A DNA stretch of 43,085 nucleotides. It comes from Dethiobacter sp. Its GTDB lineage: Bacteria; Bacillota; Dethiobacteria; Dethiobacterales; Dethiobacteraceae. Positions 7,509-15,043 of the stretch are shown here, one piece after another. Position 1 is the stretch's first letter. Each line of letters starts with the position of its first letter. Where the stretch lies: contig DYEY01000009.1 in the NCBI GenBank assembly GCA_020725465.1, positions 1 through 43,085 on the forward strand, in the 5' to 3' direction. The translations under genes and the position numbers were made by a program. Under the pieces are notes generated by a model. That model was given only the letters and a program-made list of their open reading frames with translations, was not told where the DNA came from and made no database searches.

Positions 7509-8519
7509 ATGGAACGAAACAGCAAGATTTTTCACTGCCTGACAGCACAGCAGTTCAGCCGGGAGTTCCTGCATGAAATCTGTGACCTGGCCGACAGGAT
7601 CAGGGATATCGCCCGTACCAAAGCAGGCATGGAATACCTGTCGTCCATACTCAACCACAAGCGGGCCATGCTCTATTTCGTGCAGCCTTCCACCAGGACC
7701 TTTCTCTCGTTTTACAGCGCCTGCCAGATACTGGGCATCAGGTGCGCCGAAGTACGTGACCCCAAAACATCTTCCGAGGTAAAGGGGGAATCGGAAGAAG
7801 ATACCGTACGTACCTTTTCTTCTTATTTTGACTTCATTATCATGCGTCACCCCAAGGCTAATTTTGCCGAAAAGATAGCGCAGCTTCTGAATAAAACCGA
7901 GCGCCCGGTACCTGTAATCAACGCTGGCTCAGGCAAGGACCAGCACCCCACCCAGGCCCTGCTCGACATCTACACCCTGCGCCGCAGTTTCAGTCACCGT
8001 GGCGGCATAGACGGTAAGAGCGTGGCCTTCGTTGGCGACTTGCTGCGCGGCCGTACCATCCGTTCCCTGGCCTACCTCCTGGCCAAATTTGAGGACGTGA
8101 AACAGTATTTTGTGGCGCCGCCGGAATTCCAAATCGGTGAGGATATCCTCAAATACCTGGACAGTGCCGGCGTAAACTATGAAGTGCTCACCAACTTTAA
8201 AAAGATCATACCCCATGTGGACGCCATCTACATGACCCGCCTGCAGGACGAATGGGATGCGGTAGATGGCACCAAGGCCAGGTTCGACCTGGAGCACTAT
8301 TCCCTCACCGAGCAGGACCTGCCCTCTCTTAAACCGGATGCCGTTATCCTGCACCCACTGCCCCGCCGCCAGGAAATCGCCGTGGAGGTAGATGCCGACC
8401 CCCGCGCCATGTACTGGCGGCAGGTAAGAAACGGCATGTGGGTCAGGGTGGCCCTGGTTGCCATGATATTCAGCCGGGAGAAGAACATTGTTGAGTACTA
8501 CCTTAATAACAATCTCTGA
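7509..8519 (+). CDS. pyrB: Aspartate carbamoyltransferase catalytic chain
   Basis: 336 residues. The carbamoyl-phosphate site S61-T62-R63-T64 (QPSTRTFLSF), the KGESEEDT loop, HPTQALLD, and the aspartate-side ILHPLPRRQEI motif are all present. It catalyses carbamoyl phosphate plus aspartate to carbamoyl-aspartate in pyrimidine synthesis. It is slightly longer than the usual 305-310 residues because of N-terminal and C-terminal extensions. AGGAG lies 9 bases before the ATG. No pyrI or other pyr gene is adjacent and no PyrR attenuator was recognised in the leader. An ornithine transcarbamylase is less likely given the KGES loop. Confidence 0.9.
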   Translation: MERNSKIFHCLTAQQFSREFLHEICDLADRIRDIARTKAGMEYLSSILNHKRAMLYFVQPSTRTFLSFYSACQILGIRCAEVRDPKTSSEVKGESEEDTVRTFSSYFDFIIMRHPKANFAEKIAQLLNKTERPVPVINAGSGKDQHPTQALLDIYTLRRSFSHRGGIDGKSVAFVGDLLRGRTIRSLAYLLAKFEDVKQYFVAPPEFQIGEDILKYLDSAGVNYEVLTNFKKIIPHVDAIYMTRLQDEWDAVDGTKARFDLEHYSLTEQDLPSLKPDAVILHPLPRRQEIAVEVDADPRAMYWRQVRNGMWVRVALVAMIFSREKNIVEYYLNNNL

Positions 8520-8539
8520 AAGATGACGGGAGGTAAAGA

Positions 8540-9043
8540 ATGCACAGAGACATCAGGCTGGTGCTGATAGTGTTCCTTAACTTTGTTTATTCGGTCAGTT
8601 TAATCGGGGTTATCTTTTTTTACTCACTGATGGGCACGGTGGCCACAGACAGGATAGGAATTATAATCACCGAAGCCACCGGGTTTCAAAGGCAGGAGAT
8701 GTTGCTTAGCGCCACCCTCTTGCCGGCGGAACTGCACACTCTGTTTTGGCTGTCCCTGGCCGGCGTGGGCTTTTGCTTACTGTTTGTGTACCTGCTGGTC
8801 CACACTTTCAGGTCTTTCCACGGGCCCGCCGCCTTGACCGTAATAGTGGTGCTGCTGATGTTTGTGGTCAGGAACCTGGTGTTCAGCTTCATTCCCGCTG
8901 AATCAGCCCAGCTTGGCTCCAACGCCTATATACTGAGCATCCTGGCCAGGGCGCTGCAGGCCAACATTGCCGTACTGGTATTTGGGGTTATTTTGTTCTG
9001 CCTGGCTCACTGGGGCGACGCTGTCTATACCAGGAAAACCTGA
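8540..9043 (+). CDS. Four-helix integral membrane protein, unknown function
   Basis: 167 residues. Hydrophobic segments lie at about residues 7-30, 63-90, 94-112 and 135-158, with a loop after the first helix. GGGAGG precedes the ATG and the gene begins 20 bases after pyrB, so it is probably co-transcribed with it. I recognise no family and propose no function. Confidence 0.75.
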   Translation: MHRDIRLVLIVFLNFVYSVSLIGVIFFYSLMGTVATDRIGIIITEATGFQRQEMLLSATLLPAELHTLFWLSLAGVGFCLLFVYLLVHTFRSFHGPAALTVIVVLLMFVVRNLVFSFIPAESAQLGSNAYILSILARALQANIAVLVFGVILFCLAHWGDAVYTRKT

Positions 9044-9070
9044 AAAATCAGGCGGCGCCCGAATACTGTA

Positions 9071-9102
9071 AAAAGCCCGCTCATGGCGGGCCATACTTTT
9101 TT
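9071..9102. terminator. Bidirectional terminator
   Basis: GCCCGC (9075-9080) and GCGGGC (9086-9091) form the stem, flanked by AAAA on the left and CTTTTTT on the right. It separates the pyrB unit from the convergent spoVA-like operon. Confidence 0.75.
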
Positions 9103-9316
9103 ACTGCTGCCGGTACTGCGGTTCCTGTCCCTCAACCTGTCTTTTTCGCTGCTCCAGCGTCTGCACGGCGTCATCCAGTGTTTTGGCCAGCGCCTGAAAA
9201 GTTTCCCTGGCCTGCTGGTCTTTCGTCTCCAGGGCGAAGGTTTTCATGCTGGCCGCAGCGCTCTGGACACTGCTGATGGCCTGCTGCAGCTGTGTCGCAA
9301 CCGTCAATGGTGTCAC
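9101..9316 (-). CDS. DUF1657 small helical protein (distal copy)
   Basis: 71 residues, predicted all-helical, with the family pattern ASMKTFALETKDQQARETF and a C-terminal helix. DUF1657 proteins occur almost only beside spoVA-type genes and YetF in spore formers, including the mobile spoVA2mob operon of Bacillus. This is the last gene of the operon, 10 bases after spoVAEb. Function unknown; a spore inner-membrane role is inferred from context. Confidence 0.85.
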   Translation of the reverse strand: MTPLTVATQLQQAISSVQSAAASMKTFALETKDQQARETFQALAKTLDDAVQTLEQRKRQVEGQEPQYRQQ

Positions 9317-9325
9317 CTCCTTACA

Positions 9326-9679
9326 CTACCCTTTGGGCCTGAAAAGCAAAGACGCCAGGAAACCAAAAATTATGGCGGAGGAAATGCCGGCGCTGGTAAC
9401 TTCGAAAATGCCGGTCAGCACCCCGATGACACCGGTGCGTTCCGCTTCGGACAGGGCGCCTTTAACCAGTGCATTGCCGAAGCTGCTGATAGGTACCGAG
9501 GCGCCGGCGCCGGCAACCCTGATCAACGGCTCGTACAGGCCAAGGCCTCCCAGCACGGCGCCGGCAACCACCAGGGAAACAGTCATATGGGCCGGCGTCA
9601 GGTGGAAAATATCCAGCATTATCTGGCCGATTACACAAATCAGGCCGCCCACCAGAAAAGCAAAAAGGAATTTCTCCAT
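9326..9679 (-). CDS. spoVAEb: Stage V sporulation protein AEb (SpoVAEb)
   Basis: 117 residues with four hydrophobic helices. Family features include the N-terminal LVGGLICVIGQI segment, AGAGASVPISSFGNALVKGA in the middle and a GIFEVTSAGISSAIIFGFLAS end. SpoVA proteins form the inner-membrane channel that moves dipicolinic acid into the forespore and out on germination. It follows spoVAD by 10 bases. Confidence 0.93.
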   Translation of the reverse strand: MEKFLFAFLVGGLICVIGQIMLDIFHLTPAHMTVSLVVAGAVLGGLGLYEPLIRVAGAGASVPISSFGNALVKGALSEAERTGVIGVLTGIFEVTSAGISSAIIFGFLASLLFRPKG

Positions 9680-9689
9680 GCTTACCTCC

Positions 9690-10691
9690 TCAGGCTTCTA
9701 TGGCCACCGCGTGGGCGATGCAGGGGATGCTCTCTTTCTGCTGGTAGGAAAGGGGCGAAAGTAAAGCCCCGGTGGCTACCACCAGAATTTTTTTAAGCTC
9801 CCCTTTTTTCATTCTGTTCAAGAAGTAACCGTAAGTCACCACCGCCGAGCAGCCGCAGCCGCTACCGCCCGCCATCACAGGCTGGTCGTCTTTATAGATT
9901 AAAACTCCGCAGTCGGTAAATTTTTGTTCCGGGATATTTATCCCATGCTTTTTTAGCAGGTCAGAGGCGATAACAAGTCCTATGCGGCCCAGGTCACCGG
10001 TGGCGATAAGGTCATATGAACTGGCATCTGTCCGCAGGTCGCGAAAATGGGCCTGGATGGTGTCAACGGCGGCCGGCGCCATGGCCGCACCCATGTTAAA
10101 GGGGTCGGACAGACCCATGTCCACTACCCTGCCGATGGTGGCGGCGGTAATTCTTGGCCCCTCCCCTTCCCTCCCCAGCAGGGCAGCGCCAGCCCCGGTT
10201 ACCGTCCACTGGGCGGTAGGAGGTTTTTGTCCACCGTACTCAGTAGGGTAGCGGAACTGCTTTTCCACCGAGCCGTTATGGCTGGAAGTGGCGGCCAGAA
10301 CATACCTGGCCGCGCCGCTGGCCACCAGCTGGGCAGCCAGAGCCAGGCCCTCCATAGAACTGGAACAGGCGCCAAACAGGCCAAGATAAGGGATGCCAAG
10401 CGTACGAGCGGTAAAGCTGCTGGTGATAATCTGGTTCAGCAGGTCACCGCTCAGGTAGAACTGGACATCTTCTTTGTTCAGTCCGGCCTTGGCGATGGCC
10501 TTCTCACAGGCCTGTTCCAGCAGTTTTTTTTCCGCTTTTTCAAAGCTTTCCTGGCCCAGCCAGAGATCGTCGTGAAGGATGTCAAAATCGGCGGCCAGCG
10601 CGCCCTCTGCCTCAAAAGGGCCGCCCACGGCCGCGGAAGCCAGGATTACCGGGCGGTGTTCAAAAACCCAGGACTGGTGCCCCTGCAGCAT
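9690..10691 (-). CDS. spoVAD: Stage V sporulation protein AD (SpoVAD)
   Basis: 333 residues, thiolase-like fold (FabH/thiolase superfamily) with FGACSSSMEGLALA and a Gly-rich SGCGCSAV segment near the C-terminus. SpoVAD binds dipicolinic acid and sits on the outer face of the spore inner membrane. The length equals that of the Bacillus protein. It is translationally coupled to spoVAC (adjacent stop and start at 10692/10691). Confidence 0.94.
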   Translation of the reverse strand: MLQGHQSWVFEHRPVILASAAVGGPFEAEGALAADFDILHDDLWLGQESFEKAEKKLLEQACEKAIAKAGLNKEDVQFYLSGDLLNQIITSSFTARTLGIPYLGLFGACSSSMEGLALAAQLVASGAARYVLAATSSHNGSVEKQFRYPTEYGGQKPPTAQWTVTGAGAALLGREGEGPRITAATIGRVVDMGLSDPFNMGAAMAPAAVDTIQAHFRDLRTDASSYDLIATGDLGRIGLVIASDLLKKHGINIPEQKFTDCGVLIYKDDQPVMAGGSGCGCSAVVTYGYFLNRMKKGELKKILVVATGALLSPLSYQQKESIPCIAHAVAIEA

Positions 10692-11171
10692 CTAAATCCC
10701 ACCCAATGCCTGGAAAATCAGTTTAACGACGGCTGTCACAAAAGCGGAAAAAACACCAAAGGTAATGACCGGGCCCGCTATCTTGAACATATTCCCGCCC
10801 ACGCCCAGCACGTATCCCTCGCTGCGGTGCTCCATGGCAGCGGAGGCCACCGTGTTGGCAAACCCGGTAACCGGTACAATGGTACCGGCGCCGGCCCACT
10901 GGGCCAGGTGGTCGTAAACACCAAGCCCCGTCAGCAATACCCCCAGTATAATCATCACCGCCACCGTGGGATTAGCCGCCGTTACTTCGGTGAAATCAAA
11001 AAAAGTCATAAACAGCCACTGAAAAAACTGCCCGATCACAGATATAACTCCGCCTGCCACAAAAGCGCGTGCACAGTTAAGGGGGACAGACCTTTTCGGC
11101 TCCCTGCCCCGGGCTAAAGCCTGGTATTCCTGCCTGACCGGCGTAAGCTTCTTATTTTTTTTCTTGGACAT
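10692..11171 (-). CDS. spoVAC: Stage V sporulation protein AC (SpoVAC)
   Basis: 159 residues. A basic cytoplasmic N-terminus (about 38 residues) is followed by four membrane helices with the family motifs FVAGGVISVIGQ, GAGTIVPVTGFANTVASAAME and EGYVLGVGGNMFKIAGPVI. SpoVAC is the mechanosensitive channel-like subunit of the dipicolinate transporter. It is paralogous to SpoVAEb downstream. Confidence 0.94.
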   Translation of the reverse strand: MSKKKNKKLTPVRQEYQALARGREPKRSVPLNCARAFVAGGVISVIGQFFQWLFMTFFDFTEVTAANPTVAVMIILGVLLTGLGVYDHLAQWAGAGTIVPVTGFANTVASAAMEHRSEGYVLGVGGNMFKIAGPVITFGVFSAFVTAVVKLIFQALGGI

Positions 11172-11180
11172 AGGGCCCCC

Positions 11181-12041
11181 CTAGCGCAAAAGGTACGATC
11201 TCAGTTTGTCCATCAATGTCCTCAGCCTCCGGGCATTGCCGGCGAACATTTTCTTTGTCTCCCCGTCGCCGGTTTCCAGTGCAAATTTTTCCAGGTCCGC
11301 CACCGCTTTCTCCAGTTCGGCCCATAGCAACTCCCTGACATTGTTTTTGGGGAGCTGCACAGCGTCATCGAAAAGGTCCACATACAATTCGCCGGCGGAA
11401 TCCAGCTGGCCGATAAAAACGTTGTCCAACGCCACCCCCATGGCTGAAAGCTGCGTGTGCAGCCAGTTGTGGTTTAGCCCGGCTTCTGCCAGAGGATCGT
11501 TAAGGATATTACCGTCCAGGATGACGGTCTGCGGCTCGGTGCGTGGCGTTACTTTCCACTCCAAGCTGTACGGCGTTACCGGCAACCTGTCGGATTTCAG
11601 CAAAACATTGAGATCCCCGGCCGGTTCCAGTACGGCAAACTCCACGTCGGACAGGGCAAAAGCGTTTTTGAGGCGCAAACCGGCCAGCAGTTCTTCTCCG
11701 CTTAACCGGACCTGCTTCAGGTTCTCCTCCATTATCTTCCCCTGCTTTACCAGTACCGTGGCTTTACCGTACAGCAGGTCATGGACAGCCTTGCTGCGCA
11801 GGGCCAGGTGGTCAAGCAGTACCGGTATCAGTCCGAATACGGCCAAAGCCACCAGACCCGGCCTCAGGTCTACCACCAACCCTGTGGCCATGAGTGAAAC
11901 AACGACAGCGATAATGGCATAATTTACGAAGATAAGTGGAGACGCTTTAGCCGGGTGCTTTTTCCCACCCAGGCGAACCAAGATAACAACCAGTAAAAAA
12001 AACCAAAAAGGTCGAAGCAATATAAATACCTGCGTGGGCAT
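11181..12041 (-). CDS. YetF/DUF421 membrane protein with C-terminal DUF1657-like domain
   Basis: 286 residues. Three N-terminal membrane helices (about residues 4-83), then the DUF421 cytoplasmic domain with the LRLKNAFALSDVEFAVLEP segment, then a C-terminal helical domain (about 235-286) whose FALETGDGETKKMFAGNARRL closely resembles the DUF1657 core. YetF homologues in spoVA operons promote germinant-receptor-independent responses and spore heat resistance in Bacillus. The order DUF1657 - YetF - SpoVAC - SpoVAD - SpoVAEb - DUF1657 matches spoVA2mob. Confidence 0.9.
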   Translation of the reverse strand: MPTQVFILLRPFWFFLLVVILVRLGGKKHPAKASPLIFVNYAIIAVVVSLMATGLVVDLRPGLVALAVFGLIPVLLDHLALRSKAVHDLLYGKATVLVKQGKIMEENLKQVRLSGEELLAGLRLKNAFALSDVEFAVLEPAGDLNVLLKSDRLPVTPYSLEWKVTPRTEPQTVILDGNILNDPLAEAGLNHNWLHTQLSAMGVALDNVFIGQLDSAGELYVDLFDDAVQLPKNNVRELLWAELEKAVADLEKFALETGDGETKKMFAGNARRLRTLMDKLRSYLLR

Positions 12042-12055
12042 GTCTGCACTCCTTT

Positions 12056-12262
12056 TTAGCTTCCTTTGTACTGGGGCTCCTCAAACTCCGACACCATAAG
12101 CCTGTCTTCCAGTTCTTTTACAATCTCCTCTAACACCTTTGCTCCTTCAGCGAAGGCCTCTTTGGCCTCTCTTTGCCGGGCCTGTTCCGAGTAAAGCCGC
12201 AACGTGGCGCCCGCCCCACGTAATGTGGCCAGGGTTTGCTTAACCTGTGAACCGACAGTCAT
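12056..12262 (-). CDS. DUF1657 small helical protein (proximal copy)
   Basis: 68 residues, first gene of the spoVA-like operon. Two predicted amphipathic helices with SEQARQREAKEAFAEGAKVL in the core; related to the distal copy and to the YetF tail. A GGAGGTGATG site precedes the start. It ends 14 bases before the YetF gene. Function unknown. Confidence 0.85.
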   Translation of the reverse strand: MTVGSQVKQTLATLRGAGATLRLYSEQARQREAKEAFAEGAKVLEEIVKELEDRLMVSEFEEPQYKGS

Positions 12263-12284
12263 GTCATCACCTCCATAGCTTTTC

Positions 12285-12315
12285 TAGTTTAGGCAATATG
12301 CATGCAGATAATTCA
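12285..12315 (-). promoter_or_regulatory. Possible forespore (sigma-G/F-like) promoter of the spoVA-like operon
   Basis: On the minus strand TGAATTA (12309-12315) and TAAACTA (12285-12291) are 17 bases apart. The -35 resembles the sigma-G consensus (GMATR); the -10 is a partial match to CATNNTA. Weak, and based mainly on the expectation that spoVA operons are sigma-G dependent. Confidence 0.3.
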
Positions 12316-12327
12316 TGGTAATAGAAT

Positions 12328-12357
12328 CATGAGCCACGGTTTTCACCGTGGCTCATG
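12328..12357. terminator. Strong hairpin between the CRISPR and spoVA-like operons
   Basis: A perfect 13-bp stem, CATGAGCCACGGT (12328-12340) with its complement at 12345-12357, and a TTTC loop. It lies 38 bases downstream of the last CRISPR-operon gene. No U-run follows on the minus strand (ATTCTATTA), so termination there may be weak; on the plus strand a CTTTTATATT follows. Confidence 0.65.
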
Positions 12358-12394
12358 GCTTTTATATTATCCGGTACGGCAGTGGTCGGAAAAG

Positions 12395-12754
12395 TTAGGG
12401 GGAGCCTGTCTGCCTTCTCTCGCCCCAGTCCTGCCTTGATAGCCATCCGAGGATATAGGAAAGTTCATCGGGCGAGTACCTGTTCAGGGTTGGCTGTTTT
12501 TCCCGGAAGAAATTGCGGAACAAAGACCAGTTAGAGTCAAACTGCTTGCCTCTTTTGCCGGGATTGGTTGACAGGAGGGACAAAAGAAGAGAAAGAGGTT
12601 CACGGTCATAACGGTGACGGTGGTAGAAAGCGGACAGTTTTTTTAACATATTGCCATCTAACCGGACACGTTCCCGCTGGGCTCTGTTCAGCAATTCCTG
12701 GCGGATTCTTTCCATGGCATCCAACAGTCTGTCTTTATCAGTTTCATTTATCAT
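12395..12754 (-). CDS. Unrecognised 119-residue helical protein of the type III operon
   Basis: Predicted all-helical and basic, with no Cys, no membrane segment and no motif I recognise. The middle contains AFYHRHRYDREPLSLLLSLL and the end YSPDELSYILGWLSRQDWG. The start overlaps the stop of the preceding Cas7-like gene by one base (TGATG) and has no Shine-Dalgarno site of its own, so it is translationally coupled. That ties it to the effector complex. It could be a second Cas11-like small subunit, a processing factor or an inhibitor; I cannot tell which. Confidence 0.75.
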   Translation of the reverse strand: MINETDKDRLLDAMERIRQELLNRAQRERVRLDGNMLKKLSAFYHRHRYDREPLSLLLSLLSTNPGKRGKQFDSNWSLFRNFFREKQPTLNRYSPDELSYILGWLSRQDWGERRQTGSP

Positions 12755-13707
12755 CAGTTCCGTCTACCCTGCCTTTCCGCACGGTCTATAAACCGCTGCT
12801 TAATGTCTGCTGCGGTGAGCCCCCTGTATGATTCCTGCCGGAAAGCTGCAAGATTTTCTCTGACAATACTTAGCTGAGGGTCGGTTAAAGAAGCCAGATA
12901 TTCAAACGCCAAGCTTTTCACCAGTTTGTCAGTCTCCCGGAGAGGTGGCTGCTGGCTCAAAGATGTATACCGGTTGGTATCGGCCTGGTTAATCTCCAGA
13001 ATGGAAACCCTGACGCTGCCCAGCCCCCTGTTTTTGCCTCCGCCCAGTTTTAGGTGAAACTCTTTTTCCGGAACCAGGCCCATGGAAAGGAAAAGGAAGC
13101 CCATTTCTTCATTACGAAGGTTATGAAAATAGCAGGTGGAATGAAATTCGGCTGAGGGCAGGACCACTTCCAATCTTTCAGTTTCACCGATATTGGCATT
13201 CACCCAGGATTCGTAGTGGTCATGCCAGTAAAAGCGTCGACCGCGTGTGTTTCTGCCTCCCCAGCGTACGGGGACCGCGACCCTGCTTGTTTTTAGCTCT
13301 GTCTGCGATAACGCTTCGCTAAAGGCAACCCGCCCCTGGAAACCGAACGTGCCGAATAAAGCACAGCAAGGGCAAAGGGAATCAGCCCTGCAGTTGGCCT
13401 CAAGGCAGCAAGGACCCAATGCTTCGGCAAAGGCGCGAACCGCACCTTTAATTCCGGATCCGGGTATGACAGGGACACCCTTGTTGCGTGTTACCGCTTG
13501 GTAAATGCCCTCCTTGTCCAGCTCAATCTCTCCGGAACCGATATGGAGTGGGCTGGGATAGGGGGTTTCCATCAACCTGAATACCAGCCGAATGAACCCG
13601 CTGATACCGGTCAGGCGGTGGTGCTGCTGCTCATCTGCCAGCCTGCTCTTTTGTTCGGGGATGTCACGGACCATGTAATACTCAAGATCGTTATAAACAA
13701 GGGCCAC
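12754..13707 (-). CDS. cas7: Cas7-like RAMP subunit (third copy), probably non-cleaving
   Basis: 317 residues. RRM-like RAMP with LHIGSG, VPVIPGSGIKGAVR, a Cys-rich zinc segment (CCLEANCRADSLCPCC), ALFGTFG and a C-terminal glycine-rich GGGKNRGLGSVRV. The aspartate that cuts target RNA in Csm3-type subunits (D-x-P-V before the IPGSS loop) is not found: the equivalent stretch reads EGIYQAV. A tail of about 70 residues follows the RAMP core. It starts two bases after the Csx19-like gene. Confidence 0.87.
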   Translation of the reverse strand: MALVYNDLEYYMVRDIPEQKSRLADEQQHHRLTGISGFIRLVFRLMETPYPSPLHIGSGEIELDKEGIYQAVTRNKGVPVIPGSGIKGAVRAFAEALGPCCLEANCRADSLCPCCALFGTFGFQGRVAFSEALSQTELKTSRVAVPVRWGGRNTRGRRFYWHDHYESWVNANIGETERLEVVLPSAEFHSTCYFHNLRNEEMGFLFLSMGLVPEKEFHLKLGGGKNRGLGSVRVSILEINQADTNRYTSLSQQPPLRETDKLVKSLAFEYLASLTDPQLSIVRENLAAFRQESYRGLTAADIKQRFIDRAERQGRRN

Positions 13708-13709
13708 TG

Positions 13710-14120
13710 TTATTCACCTCCCGGCAGAATTTTTACAAAGCGGGTGAAGACGGGTTGACCGTTGCTATGGATAACGTGCGTCAGTATTCGGATACCCCTG
13801 GGGCTACCGAAAGCACGCAGGCCGGGATGCCGACCGGTATCGCTTTCCAGCAGGGTTTCCACCAGCTGTTCTTCGCTTACAGAACCCTCAGCAAGCAGGC
13901 CGCAGCCTGCGTTCCACCGGAGGTCCAACATCTCATTAAAAAAGCGGAAACGAAAACCCGGACCGTATTTTTCCCTTAGTTCGGACAGGTAAGCCAGCAA
14001 CTCATTTCCCGGTACGGAGGCGTGAAAGAGCAGGCCATTGTCCCAGTCTTCAATAATGGCGCAATAGTTTTCACTTTCTGCGATGACAGCCAGCGCTTCA
14101 TCCAGCGTAACAGTTCTCAT
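13710..14120 (-). CDS. csx19: Csx19-like type III-D accessory protein
   Basis: 136 residues. The pattern of a short acidic N-terminus, EDWDNGLLFH, then FRFRFFNEMLDLRW and a C-terminal beta-rich part resembles the Csx19 family (TIGR03984), a signature of subtype III-D. It overlaps the preceding Cas7-like gene by 4 bases (ATGA). By family knowledge Csx19 is a structural component of III-D effectors. The call rests on remembered pattern plus position between two cas7 genes. Confidence 0.65.
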   Translation of the reverse strand: MRTVTLDEALAVIAESENYCAIIEDWDNGLLFHASVPGNELLAYLSELREKYGPGFRFRFFNEMLDLRWNAGCGLLAEGSVSEEQLVETLLESDTGRHPGLRAFGSPRGIRILTHVIHSNGQPVFTRFVKILPGGE

Positions 14121-15043
14121 TTAGCCTTTCCTCCCGCCAGCAAACGCTGCCAGTGACTGCTTTGCAGAATAAGTTCAATCATTTGGGGCCATTCGGTGTT
14201 GGCCCCTTTACCGGATTTCAGAACTTCCATCAACCCGGGGATACTTTCTTCCGCCAAAGTAGTGGTAATCCCGTTTATGGCAACGGCGTCATCGCCAATC
14301 AAACCGTATTTGGAGCGAGTCTGTTCATCTAGTATCCCGGTGCCGCACAACTGTCTGCCGCCGGAGACAAGGGGGCCGTACTGATGGATTTCAAAGCTGC
14401 TGACACTGACGGTTACCCGGCCAAAGCCCCTGGATTTAGACGACCCAATGCGCTGAAAGCCGGCGTCAATATCACGGATGACCAGGGCGATCAGTGCCAA
14501 CTGCCAGAGTTGGTAGTTAGTCAGTGTAAACTCACCGCAGAATGAGCCTCCGGTTACCGCTTCCGCCTCAAAAAGGGCAGTGCCCGCCGCGGTACCTTTG
14601 CGGCGGTCAATGCGCACACTGGTGCGGCTTTCCGTGGGAACGTACTTGTCAATATTCACCACCATATCCCTTACCTGCTCCTGGGTAGCACCCATTGGCC
14701 AGGGGTAGGCGTCACTGATACGCATCCGACTGGCAGTGGACATAGAACCAAAAATACGGCAGGCAAAACAATTTTCTTTCTGTTCTTTTTTACAGACGTC
14801 CCTGCCCACTTCACAGCAGTGGTAACCGATACTGCGCAGGATACGTTCGGCATGGCTGCGGATAACGCCTTTGAGACTGCTGCCGGGGAGATAAGGGGCT
14901 TCACCGAAAACTGTCTTGACCCTTACAAACTCCATATCGGGACGGTTAGGGTCTAAAGACGAACCGCCAGACCTGATAAGTACCGGGGTAACCGGTTCAA
15001 CAACAAAGCCGATGCGGACGCGGTTGTAGATTTGCTTAAACAA
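14117..15043 (-). CDS. cas7: Cas7-like RAMP subunit (second copy)
   Basis: 308 residues from the TTG at 15043, which has AGGGAGGG 7 bases upstream and places the first RAMP strand (RIGFVVEPVTPVLI) at the usual distance; in-frame ATGs at 15082 and 15091 lie deep in the previous gene. A D36-M-E-F-V motif precedes APYLPGSSLKGVIR, as in RNA-cleaving Cas7 subunits. A zinc-like Cys cluster (CCEVGRDVCKKEQKENCFAC) and a GSSKSRGFGRV glycine loop follow. It belongs to the backbone of the crRNA complex. Confidence 0.88.
   Translation of the reverse strand: MFKQIYNRVRIGFVVEPVTPVLIRSGGSSLDPNRPDMEFVRVKTVFGEAPYLPGSSLKGVIRSHAERILRSIGYHCCEVGRDVCKKEQKENCFACRIFGSMSTASRMRISDAYPWPMGATQEQVRDMVVNIDKYVPTESRTSVRIDRRKGTAAGTALFEAEAVTGGSFCGEFTLTNYQLWQLALIALVIRDIDAGFQRIGSSKSRGFGRVTVSVSSFEIHQYGPLVSGGRQLCGTGILDEQTRSKYGLIGDDAVAINGITTTLAEESIPGLMEVLKSGKGANTEWPQMIELILQSSHWQRLLAGGKAK

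Noticed and set aside
7239-7850. 203-codon minus-strand frame
   Set aside because: Mostly antisense to pyrB, and the rest runs through its promoter region.
10047-11117. 356-codon plus-strand frame
   Set aside because: Antisense to spoVAD and spoVAC, with no recognisable domain and a Gly/Arg/His-rich shadow composition.
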